From Aselliscus stoliczkanus (Eukaryota > Chordata > Mammalia > Chiroptera > Hipposideridae), in the NCBI GenBank assembly GCA_033961575.1, contig CM066728.1, positions 109,944,852 to 110,008,851 of the forward strand: DNA of 64,000 bases, given 5' to 3'. The translations under genes and the position numbers were made by a program. Positions 34,245 through 43,356 of the stretch are shown here, piece after piece. Position 1 is the stretch's first letter; each line of letters starts with the position of its first letter. Under the pieces are notes generated by a model, which saw only the letters and a program-made list of their open reading frames with translations, ran no database searches and was not told the origin of the DNA.

Positions 34245-34595
34245 CTTTGAGTCATATCTTAGTGTCCTGGAGCTCCTCTAATAAAAGTCATCACAATGCA
34301 GTGGCTTAAAGCAACACACCTCTTATAGAAGTCAGAAGTCTAAAACGTCTCAGGTGCTCAAATCATGTGTGTGGGCAGAGCTGATTCTTTCTGGAGGCTC
34401 CAGGGGAGAATTGAGACCTTGTCCCTTCCAGCTTCTAGAGGCCACCCGCATTGCTGGGCTCCTGGCTGCTTGGCTCCCATGGCAGCCTTCAGAGTCCATC
34501 GCCGGCCCCTCCTCCCACTGACCCTCTTGCCTCCCTTTTATAAGGAGCACTGTGGTTACTTTCAAGGCCCACTCAGACAATCCAGGACAGTCTCA
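34245..34595 (-). mobile_element. MaLR-type LTR, antisense, shorter
   Basis: ATGCAGTGGCTTAAAGCAACA, GAGCTGATTCTTTCTGGAGG, TCCAGGGGAGAATTGAGACC, CTTCCAGCTTCTAGAGGCC, TATAAGGAGCACTGTGGTTAC and AAGGCCCACTCAGACAATCC follow the antisense order of the repeat seen at 31850-32430. Confidence 0.65.
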
Positions 34596-35381
34596 AGCAG
34601 TGAGGGGACATGGGTGGAGAAGAATTTCATTGAGACATCAATGAAAAGCCTTGTGAGTTTGACATTCTACCTGTAAGAAGCCAGCCAGGAGCAACTGAGA
34701 GAATTTTAAATAGGCTCCTGGCATAAGAAAAGAGGGCAGTAAGAGCAAACACACAGGAGGCTGTCATCTGCAGGGTGGCCTGACAGAAGGGAAGCTGGTT
34801 GGGACACTTAGGCACAGTTGCAAACCCCCAGGTGTGGGAGTCACCAGAGAAGGGAGAGCAGGTATGCTGGGCTAGGTAGGGGAGGGGAGCAGCAAAGGGA
34901 AAGACAAACCAGGCGGGTCCAGGAGGGGTGACCACCAGGCCTTGGGAACAAGTAGGAGTGCTCATTGTGCTGAGAACCAGGAAGCCGGTGTCTGTGACAG
35001 CCTGAGATCTGCTCCCAGGCACTGGGGTAATTTGGTATATTTGCATTCTCTTAGGGCACATTTGTCATACTTATCTAGCTTATAATTTCAGTGTTTCCAT
35101 GTTTGAAAGAGTATAAAGGGTTGGACCACACTTCAGAATAGGAACAAGGGAATGGCTGGTTGATCTGAATATGTTTTCTGTTTCCATCAAACGGGGAGAT
35201 CGAATGAGAAAGCATAGAGAATCACTTCTAGAAGTTAATGTGAATAAGAAGTTGGATAAAGGGTGACGTGGAAACACCAGTAAAGTTGACACAGAACTTT
35301 GCTGTGGCAAGCCCCCTGCCACCAGTGTCTGTGACACTGGTGGCCCATGCTTTCATCTCAGGATGAGTCGTTTTCCTTAAG
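34596..35381. other. Unique sequence
   Basis: No repeat family or gene recognised. The 144-codon minus-strand frame (34627-35061) has no known domain. Confidence 0.4.
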
Positions 35382-35393
35382 AATGTTGTGACA

Positions 35394-35541
35394 GGGCCGG
35401 CCGAGTGACACAGTTGGTTAAGAGCTCGCTCAAGAGTGCTAGCTGTGCTCTGAGCAACAGCAGTTTGATGCCCAGCCTGAGCTGAGCTGCCGCTGAGCTG
35501 CCAACAGGTGGCAGGATGGCTCAGCTAAAAAAAAAAAAAAA
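35394..35541 (+). mobile_element. tRNA-derived SINE, related to the long family
   Basis: Head GGGCCGGCCGAGTGACACAG, A box GTTGGTTAAGAGCTC, no well-preserved B box, then GCCGCTGAGCTGCCAACAGG and a GATGGCTCAGCT(A)n end. It is flanked by a perfect 12-bp target duplication AATGTTGTGACA (35382-35393 and 35542-35553). The long uninterrupted poly(A) (17 A) and the perfect duplication suggest a young insertion. The 3' part (CAGGTGGCAGGATGGCTCAG) is shared with the first unit of 38685-39158. Confidence 0.9.
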
Positions 35542-35553
35542 AATGTTGTGACA

Positions 35554-36067
35554 ATAATTAGAAAAGTTACAACATAATAAAAATTGGAAAATTTGTTCCA
35601 AAGTCTATAAAACGAAGCAAGAGTCTTCAGAAATACAGTGTCTATATTTGCACTGGTTACAATGCACTTCTTTTTTCCTCCTCTTACTCAAGTAAAATGT
35701 ATTCCCAGCCCAAGTTTCTTGAAAATGTCAAATAGACTTGCTGTGGGATCATGTGGTAGGTATTCAAGACAATCTGACTTCTTTGTTTTGAATATTTTAA
35801 AAAGAAATGTTATCACTTCCAACGAGCACCTAAATCAGCCCCCTATTGCATATGCAGATGAAACCCAACGGGAACATGAAAATGTTGATGTGAAAACCCA
35901 ACAGGCGGAATTGCAGAAAAGAATTCTTATCCAATCTCTTGAAAATAAACATGATAAATTCTACTTAGATTCTCAGCAACATATATGACTTAGCCAGATT
36001 TTTCTTCCATTTAGTTTTATTTTCTTAGTAATATATTTATGTTGATTATCTTTTCTCTTGTCTTTTA
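35554..36067. other. Unique sequence with an unexplained open frame
   Basis: AT-rich. A 116-codon plus-strand frame, 35638-35988, ends in a lysine/glutamine/glutamate-rich helix-like tail (DVKTQQAELQKRILIQSLEN). I recognise no family, see no splice acceptor or promoter, and treat it as undecided (see findings). Confidence 0.35.
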
Positions 36068-36222
36068 ATATTTTTTTAATTACAATTTATTGGGGTGACA
36101 ATGGTTAGTAAAATTACATAGATTTCAAGTATACAATTCTGTAATACATCACCTATATATCACATTGTGTGTTCACCACCCAGAGTCAGTTCTCCTTCCA
36201 TCACCATATATTTGACCCGCCT
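36068..36222 (-). mobile_element. L1 3' end, antisense
   Basis: Starts with a T/A-rich tail and TTTATTGGGGTGACAATGG, then GTTCACCACCCAGAGTCAG and TCCTTCCATCACCATATATTT. On the minus strand this is an L1 3' terminus of the subfamily ending ...GTCACCCCAATAAA. The same text, longer, recurs at 46493-46798. Confidence 0.8.
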
Positions 36223-36969
36223 TACTTTAAAAAAATTTTTTCCCAGATATAAACAAGCCTTCCAAAGGTATTAGGAGTGCTATTTTTGGAATGCTGGCAT
36301 AGAAATTCTGATCCACATTATTGTGTTCTTCACTTTCAATGTAAATGGAATATTTGAACTCAACCAGATAAGTAACAAAATTGAGACACACTCTCTTTGT
36401 ACATGGAGCGAGTGAAACCCATTCACAATTGTCCTGTCTTTCCCTTCCCCCGCCCCACTCCCAGCCAGGCAGGGCCTGCAGGACTTCTTCATGAGACCAT
36501 CTCCGGAGCGTCTGAGAAAGAGCATTTGCGTCAAGAGCCTCATCTCCATCTGTGACAAGAACCTTGGAGCCGTGGCTCAGTAAGAAACGTATTGTCTGGT
36601 GCCTTGACAACCCAAAATGCTTTGAAAACGAATCCCATTGTTTTGTCTACCACACGTACCCAACGTGCTCAGAACTTCAGGGTGTGTGGGAAGAAGAGAG
36701 GCTCTGGAGTGAGTCCAATCGGGAACAAAATGAGAGAAACTGGAGTGAGAATAACGCTCACCTTGCTGGAACAAACCTTGCTCTGTTAAATCTCAACCGA
36801 TACAAAGACAGTGACATAAAAATAGAACACATTCTAACAGCCAGCACCGACAGTCAGGAAAGGCTGATTGTTCGCCTGGTCCCTTCGTCCTTTTCTTTCC
36901 ATAACAAGAGCGTTGTTCAGAAGTCAGACTAGAAAATGCAAAACATCCCACCGAAACACGACAAAAAGC
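36223..36969. other. Unique sequence
   Basis: No repeat recognised. Two overlapping frames of about 126 codons (36227-36610 minus and 36552-36932 plus) lack a recognisable domain. Confidence 0.4.
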
Positions 36970-36971
36970 TA

Positions 36972-37052
36972 TTGGGTTGTCAGAAAAGTCATGATGTATT
37001 TTTTCTATGTTTTTCGTTGCTAAACTGCATCATGACTTTTCCGACAACCCAA
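36972..37052. mobile_element. 81-bp mariner-type MITE
   Basis: Two 25-bp inverted repeats, 36972-36996 and 37028-37052, differ at one position. The left arm begins TTGGGTTGTCAGAAAAG, the right arm reads TTGGGTTGTCGGAAAAG on the minus strand. The element is flanked by TA on both sides (36970-36971 and 37053-37054), the target preference of Tc1/mariner transposases. The 31-bp centre is AT-rich. Its size and layout match MADE1-like mariner miniature elements. No transposase is encoded here. Confidence 0.9.
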
Positions 37053-37054
37053 TA

Positions 37055-38106
37055 GTTTTTAAATATTTTCCTAAATCCTCATGCTGACATTGTTTCATTT
37101 ATTTTTTCTTCACAAATCCATGTGCAGTTAAGGCCGTGTGGGTCCGCGCCTTGTGGAGCGACTGTAAGCAGGAGGAGTCCCCATCCACCCTCTACCTTGA
37201 ATCCGTCCATCCGGGTCTTCCCATCCCCAACAGACCGACCTTGGTCAGAGCCAGCAGCGACCTCTGCTCTGCTAAAGCTGCCCGTCCATGCTCCTCTCCC
37301 TGAAACCCATCCCTGCCTGTGACCGCCCCTTCCACCCACCTGTCCATGCTGAGCTCACCTCATTTAATCCTGAGCAGCATTTGATGCAATGGAGTTCCCT
37401 GTGCTTGGGAACACTTTCATTCCTGGGTCTCAGGACACCCCCTCAGGTGGCGAAGGGCCCTGAGTTATTCTACCACCATGCAAAGCAATCTCCTGGATGC
37501 TCTCTCTTTATTTGGTGCCTGACCTCAGGCTTTTCAAGTAGAATTTAATGGAAGGTAGAAAGTACAATGCTCTTTGAGGTAGGAAGATAGAGGCCCGTTT
37601 TCACCTGGGCTGTCATGATGGCTCATTTCCGTTGTGGCTGCCCAACCCCAAAACAAGAGGTCTTCCCAGGGAAGCAAGGAGCAGCTTTGGTGTGGCATCA
37701 GGGACACTGGTGCTCCCAGCTTTGGTGGAGATCAGTGTCCTCAATGGGGACTGCAACAGAAGAGTTCCTGCTTTATCTTTTAAGGCACATTTAGAGTGGA
37801 GCAGTACTTCTGGGACCACGTAGGGCACATGACATGTTAGCGCTAAAGATAAAGACTCAGAGTTATGGCATTTTCATATGCACATATTAGCATAGGGAAG
37901 AGCAATCCATCTTGGTTTTGGTAAGTAAACCTTTTCCATTCAATGCAACTTCTCTGGAAGTGCTACGCATGGACAGAATAAAGGAAGCAGAGTGGACCAT
38001 GCATTATGCAAATGTGTCATTCCCTAACATTAGTTATCTTCTTATTACTGGTTGCCTGGATATGCCCTGGCTCTATGATTGAGATCATCTTGCAGGCGCA
38101 CATGCA
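37055..38106. other. Unique sequence
   Basis: No repeat family or gene recognised. Confidence 0.4.
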
Positions 38107-38118
38107 CGTGTGTGTGTG

Positions 38119-38162
<44 letters not shown>
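38107..38162 (+). repeat. (TG)n microsatellite
   Basis: About 56 bp of TG, with two GAGTG interruptions at the left side. Confidence 0.97.
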
Positions 38163-38163
<1 letters not shown>

Positions 38164-38674
38164 GCTCCAGCAGATTTATTTAGCAGAGATCTATCTTTAC
38201 TTTGGGAGCCATAACAGACAACTGTTATTTGATTCTGGAAAAGTACAGATGCTTTTAAAAGGGAATGCTCAAAGCCACCGAGTAGTTTGCCAGTACGATC
38301 TGGCTGGTGCTTTGCATGGCTCATTTGGCTCATCTTTAGGATCTGAGGCCTGGCTCTTGCGAAAGGCTCTTTGTGATTTGAGGGCCCAGGCACGGAGGGT
38401 ATGGAAGACTTGTCGCACCCCTACATGCTTCTGGGGTTGGTCCAGATACCACCCAATTGCAGCTCTCCAGATGCACAGTCTCATTGTGTGTAAATCTGAT
38501 ATTAAACAAGGATTCACAAATTCATGTTTGATGTGGGTATGTATTATTCACAATTTCTTATCTCCAAACGATGCTGTTTGTTTCTGAACTAATTTGTGGA
38601 GGGGTGGGGTGCAGGGTGACCTTAAGGATAAGTAGGTACCATAACTGTAAAAGTGTGTACCTTTCATTCTAAAA
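38163..38674. other. Unique sequence
   Basis: No repeat or domain recognised; the 153-codon plus-strand frame 38126-38587 begins inside the TG array and is not supported as a gene. Confidence 0.4.
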
Positions 38675-38684
38675 TGCCACAAGA

Positions 38685-39158
38685 TGGCCTGCAAGTGGCT
38701 CAGTTGGTTAAAAGTTAGCTTAAGAGCAGGAGCTCTGAGCAACAGGTCTGCCGGTTCGATTCCCACATGTGCTAGTGACATTGCACCCAAGATGAGCTGT
38801 CGCTGAGCTGCCCACAGATGGCAGGATGGCTCAGCTGGTGGAACAACAAGATGGCCTGCTCAATGGTAGGCTATGCCTGACCGCAACTAAAGACTGAACT
38901 CAGCAACTTGAGCCGAACTGCCGTGTGGATGGCTCAGTGGATAGGGCTTGCACTCTTAATAACAAGGCTGCCAGGTTCGACTCCCACATGGGATGGTGGC
39001 TACACCCACCTGCAACTAAGATTGACACAGCACCTTGAGCATAGAGGCCACGAGCTGCAGCCAGGCAGCCAGATGGTGACTGGCACCCTCCCCAATGAAG
39101 ACTGAAGAACAACAAATTGGCTGGTTCCCTTCCCTAATTCCCCAATTTTAAAAAAAAG
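38685..39158 (+). mobile_element. Compound tRNA-derived SINE, two units
   Basis: A 474-bp element with a 10-bp target duplication TGCCACAAGA (38675-38684 and 39159-39168). Unit 1 has A box GTGGCTCAGTTGG (38696-38708) and B box GGTTCGATTCCCAC (38753-38766). Unit 2 has A-box-like GATGGCTCAGTGGATAGGGC (38928-38947) and B box GGTTCGACTCCCAC (38974-38987). It ends in TTCCCTAATTCCCCAATTTTA plus an A tail, the same tail as the antisense copy at 9072. Not autonomous: it would depend on L1 proteins. Confidence 0.92.
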
Positions 39159-39168
39159 TGCCACAAGA

Positions 39169-39526
39169 CCGTGTGATGTCCCATCACTGCGCTGTAAGGC
39201 CTCCTGGCCCCTGGCACACCGTAGACATTGCACCAATGAAATCTCGGAGAATGAGCAAGCAGTGTGACTGTCACCTGGGCTACCCTTGAATACACACCCT
39301 TTTCCTCCTAGTCGTGTTTCTCACCCCATCAACATGTTCCTCCTTCCTGGGATCTTCCCTGTCTTATACTTTATGTAACTGAACTGAGTGGTAACATATT
39401 GAATTCATTGAACTGAAAATGGCTATCCCCCATTATTGTTTTGGAAACCAGAGAAGTAGGGTTATTCCATTTTTCTCTTAAATAGCAAACAGAACTAAAT
39501 TACCTTTTCATTTACATGATGAAGTA
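39169..39526. other. Unique sequence
   Basis: A weak L2-like phrase may be present near 39,300-39,370; nothing firm. Confidence 0.4.
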
Positions 39527-39567
39527 AGTGTGTGTGTGTGTGTATGTGTGTGTGTGTGTGTGTGTGT
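39527..39567 (+). repeat. (TG)n microsatellite
   Basis: About 20 TG units with one TATG interruption. Confidence 0.97.
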
Positions 39568-41149
39568 AAGAACCTAAACCAACAAAATCTGCCCAGCTCT
39601 AATAGAAGTTCTACACCTTTGATTAAATACTTTCCAATAATACAAGAGGCTCCAGTTACATTTGAAGACTCTCTTTGCCCTAAGAACTGGGCAGCCTCAT
39701 AAGTGGGCATGTCACCATGATCAGAGCTACCTCTGGCCCATGGTAGGCATTCATTTAAATATAAACTAAGTGGAAACTTTGTTTTGATTTGTTTTTTTTT
39801 TAGTTAGGTTGCAAAGCCTCATTTTTAAAATCCACTTTCACAGAGAACTAGTTAGAAAAAAAGTGCATTCAGCCTTTTAAGTATTTTTTTCTTTACATTA
39901 TGTAACAAGAAGAAGGCTGTCCATCATCACTGCCGTTCAGAGTTTTAAGAATAAAACCTTTTGTAAAGAAGTAATAACTGCATTTAGATGTGAAATACAA
40001 GTCAATTAGATAAAATTATATTTCCAATGCACGTTCTCACAGGAGAGATTAAAAATAAGAAATCAAAACAGAAGTTTCCCATATCTCTAAAAAAAGTTCT
40101 AATTGCTACTTCTTGATGTTCTCCTACAGCTGCACTGAAAATAAGTGCTGTTAGTTTCTATTCAGAGTTGATCAAATCAATTTCTTCTCAAGTTTTGACT
40201 TTATTTTTTTGCTAGAAGAAATGGCCGTTAGCCAATGGATCGCAGTGGTCACACTTGGCGGGTTCCGTCTGGTCGCCAGCAGTGGCTTCACCATTTTCCT
40301 TTGGACTAGTGAAATTGCATGAATCCTCATGGGGGAAATATGTTTGGCATATAACTTTCAGGAGCAAAAGAGATTCTAAGAGCAATTTAATTTAGAGAAA
40401 GAGAACATAATGAGGCTCAAACAACCTAATTTATCCCTACAGCAGATAAAGTAATTTTAAAGTCAGTGTTTTTACAATCAGCTGAGTGTTGGAGTTGCTA
40501 TTTTATGATTTTCAGTGTGAAAGCCACATGATTTGATTATGCTTTGCAGATGACCAGAAACCAGGCAAAACCTTGGTTTTGATCTGGGGCAGAGCTGAGT
40601 TTGCTGAAAGCTGGCTGACATCTCTCGGTTGCCAGACTGAAAACATTTTTCCAAAGACACAATGCTCAGAAGCGCCCACTTATCTGTGTGGCTTTCCCGT
40701 TCATCACTGCAGGACTTCAGCTGGAAGGCCTCCATGTCCTGTCCTCCATGAAGGAGACACAGCCCTGCCTGAGCAGCAGCTGCTGGGGCCCTTCCCCTGG
40801 GAGACAGGGAGATGGGAGCAGTTATCAGCAGTGAGGGGGCCTGAGAGGTTTCATGTTCTGGGGCGTAGTGGCAGTTAGTTTGCAGACTCAAGCAGTCAAG
40901 CTCTAGAAGGCATCACACAGAAGTGGGGGGGCTGCCTCACCAGCTCGCTCCTCACGGCCCGGCTCCTCCCCAGGGACCGCTGGCAGTGCCTGAGCCTGCC
41001 TGATGATGGAAGAACCCTTCTCTCATTACCCAGGCTCTCCGATCAAATGGCAGGTCCCTATCTTCAGGACAAGCTACTCTGCTTTTAAATGGAGAAATTT
41101 CCAGAAGAGTTATTACTGCAAAATACTCTGAGATTTTTTTTCCTTATGT
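39568..41149. other. Unique AT-rich sequence
   Basis: No transposon family or gene recognised. Open frames at 40,478-40,891 (both strands, 100-137 codons) have no known domain. Confidence 0.4.
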
Positions 41150-41299
41150 GTATTTTCAATAGCATTGTCATCAGTTTATAGGAGTATTATAAGACACTTC
41201 TAAAAATTAGATATAGAGCTTGATAAATTGTCATGAAAAGAAATAACTTTTTTCAACCACTACCTGATAAAGAAATGGAATCTGTAAGCATCCTGGAAG

Positions 41300-41568
41300 T
41301 ACCCCTGAGGCCTCTTCTCATTGGCTGCCTACCCTCCTCCAGTCTTCTGACACCTAGCCCCATAAGTTAGTTTCTCCTGTTTTTAAACTTTCTATAAATG
41401 AAATAATCTAGTGTGTAGTCTTTGCTCAATGTGGCTTCTTTCCTCGTATTCCTTTGTATGAATGTAACACAAATTGCTTATTCATTCCATGGTTGATGGC
41501 CATTTGAGTTGGCTTTTTTTGTTTTTGTTGTTGTTTTTGAGTTGGTGTATGTGTGTGTGTGTGTGTGT

Positions 41569-41607
<39 letters not shown>

Positions 41608-41690
41608 GGGCTAATACAAATAATGTTGCTATGGCCATTATATCATTACATCAGATCTTTTGGTGGTCATATGTGGGCATATTGTTTGGT
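41300..41690 (-). mobile_element. Old L1 3' region, antisense, with (TG)n
   Basis: TTCTATAAATGAAATAATCTAG, CTTTGCTCAATGTGGCTTC, TTATTCATTCCATGGTTGATG and ACAAATAATGTTGCTATGGCC match the antisense order of L1M 3' UTR and ORF2 end words ('tgaataatattccattg', 'gctgctatgaacat'). A (TG)n array, 41545-41605, has expanded inside it. Confidence 0.65.
41545..41605 (+). repeat. (TG)n microsatellite
   Basis: About 60 bp of TG/GT with one TCTG interruption, inside the antisense L1. Confidence 0.97.
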
Positions 41691-42030
41691 GTTGTATTAT
41701 TTATCTGCTGCTACATAGCAAATCTCTCCAAAACCTAGTGTGCTGAACAATACCCCTTTGTTATCTCTCATGGTGGTGATAGGTCAGAGATTTTAGAAGG
41801 GCTCAGCTGGGCAGTTTTTGCTTGTGGTTTCTCCTTTGGCTGTTGCCAGATGTCAGCTGGAACAAAAGTCTTCTGAAGCTATGACACAAGTGGCTAGTGA
41901 ATGGACTGATGGCTGTTGGCTGGAGGACTCAGTTCCTTTCTACATGGGTCTCTCCATGAGGCTGTTTGGGCATCCTCAAAACTGGCTTCCTCAGAGGGAG
42001 TGATCCAAGAAAGCAAGGATTTCTCTGGAT
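41691..42030 (-). mobile_element. MaLR-type LTR relic, antisense
   Basis: TATTATTTATCTGCTGCTACA, TAGCAAATCTCTCCAAAACC, AGGGCTCAGCTGGGCAGTTT, GGAGGACTCAGTTCC, TGGGTCTCTCCATGAGGCTG and GGGAGTGATCCAAGAAAGCAAG follow the order of a common antisense mammalian LTR-type repeat. Family not assigned. Confidence 0.6.
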
Positions 42031-42750
42031 CTGTTTCTATTTTCTCTTTTGCCTCTTGGATTTTAGTCATTTCTGTCTGCCACCTGGTAGCCTGATAACT
42101 GTTTGCTGAGTGCTAGATACTGAGCATGGGGAAGCCATAGAAATATTTGAGGCTCTTGCTGTGGTGATTTTCCCTCATTTTTCATAACCAAGAGTGGTTT
42201 TCCTTATTTTGAAGGCATTTGAATGATGAGCAGTTCACTTCAATCCAGATGTGGATTCAGCTGGTTGCCACTGGCTCGTCCTGGGGTTCTTTCTAAGAAT
42301 CTGGAAGGCTTTGGAGGGCACCTCTTCTTTTGAAGGCCTTGAGCTCAAGTTTTGCTCCCTCCCCAAGTCTCCACCCAGAGCTACTTAAAAATCACAAATG
42401 TCTGCAGGGGGCAGAACGTCTTACTTGCCTTAATTCATTTTACTTTTCTCCAGGGCTGTGGCCCCTTCCATCTGGGATGCCTTAGTAACCCTTAACTCCA
42501 ACTTTCCTATCAGCACCTCAGGTTCTGGAATCTTGTTTGCTACTTTTTACTCAGACCTTTAGTCGTTGGGTCCTGCAATGCTTATGAATTAACAACTGCC
42601 TTAAAAAGTAAAATCACAGAATGCTGGCCTCATCTCAGCAGTTTCTCTCAGACACTGACGGTCTAACAAGTTCTCTGATGCACTTAACCAAGTTCAGAGT
42701 TTTCTTATTTTTTTCTCAAGATTTTCTTGCTGTTTCCAGTAAGTGGATTG
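42031..42750 (-). mobile_element. Possible old LINE, antisense
   Basis: T-rich text such as CTGTTTCTATTTTCTCTTTTG, GTTTGCTGAGTGCTAGATACT and TCTAAGAATCTGGAAGGC resembles the antisense ORF2 or 3' region of very old LINEs. Identity is too low to name a family. Confidence 0.35.
42077..42090 (-). promoter_or_regulatory. CTCF-like motif
   Basis: On the minus strand the word is CTACCAGGTGGCAG. It differs at one place from the CTCF core CCASYAGRKGGCAS as I remember it. A single motif match has a high false-positive rate. Confidence 0.35.
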
Positions 42751-42856
42751 ACTGGAAAGAGGATATTACAGCATCACCAGACGCAGAACCTGTATAGGTT
42801 TAGATCAGATGTGCATTTGGGATACTAGAAGATTTAAAGAGAAGAATCATAAATGC

Positions 42857-43356
42857 TGTGGTAGGCAGAATAATGCTCCCCTAGAACTGGTCACATCCTA
42901 ATCCTAATCCCAAGAACCTGTTATATGCATGGCAAAGGGGAATTAAGGTAACAGATAAAACTAAGGCAGCAGATACAATTAAGGATGGGAATCAGTTGAT
43001 CTTAAGACAGGAAGATTAACATTAATTACCCAGTGTGCCCAATATAATCAGCAGGGTCTTTGTAAGTAGGAGACAGAGAGAGAAGAGAAGTCAGTGTCAC
43101 AGAGAGATGTGAAGATGCTGAAGCTGGTTTTGCAGGTGGAGAAAGAGGGCCCTGAGCCAAGCGATGCAGGTGGCTCCGAGGAGATGGAGCAAACAGAGGG
43201 GCAGCCTCTCGGCTCCAGGAGGAACACGGCCTGGCCAACATCCCAGTTCCAGCCCCGTGGGAATTCTGACCTCCAGAATTGCGAGAGAGTACATTTATGT
43301 TGCTTTAAACCACACATTGTGTGGCAATGTGTTACAGCAGCCATAGGAAACTAATC
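42857..43356 (+). mobile_element. MaLR-type (MLT1-like) LTR, sense
   Basis: Begins TGTGGTAGGCAGAATAATGC and ends TGTTACAGCAGCCATAGGAA followed by ACTAATCC. Between are ATCCTAATCCCAAGAACCTG, GCATGGCAAAGGGGAATTAAG, GTGCCCAATATAATCAGCAGG, ATGCTGAAGCTGGTTTTGCAG and GACCTCCAGAATTGCGAGAG. The order and both ends match a well-known old LTR repeat of placental mammals. A short internal expansion (AATTAAGGTAACAGATAAAAC...) precedes the ATTAAGGATGGGAATC word. Confidence 0.8.

Noticed and set aside
36552..36932. Plus-strand frame of 126 codons and the overlapping minus-strand frame 36227-36610
   Set aside because: Both look partly protein-like, but they conflict, show no known family and have no splice or promoter context.
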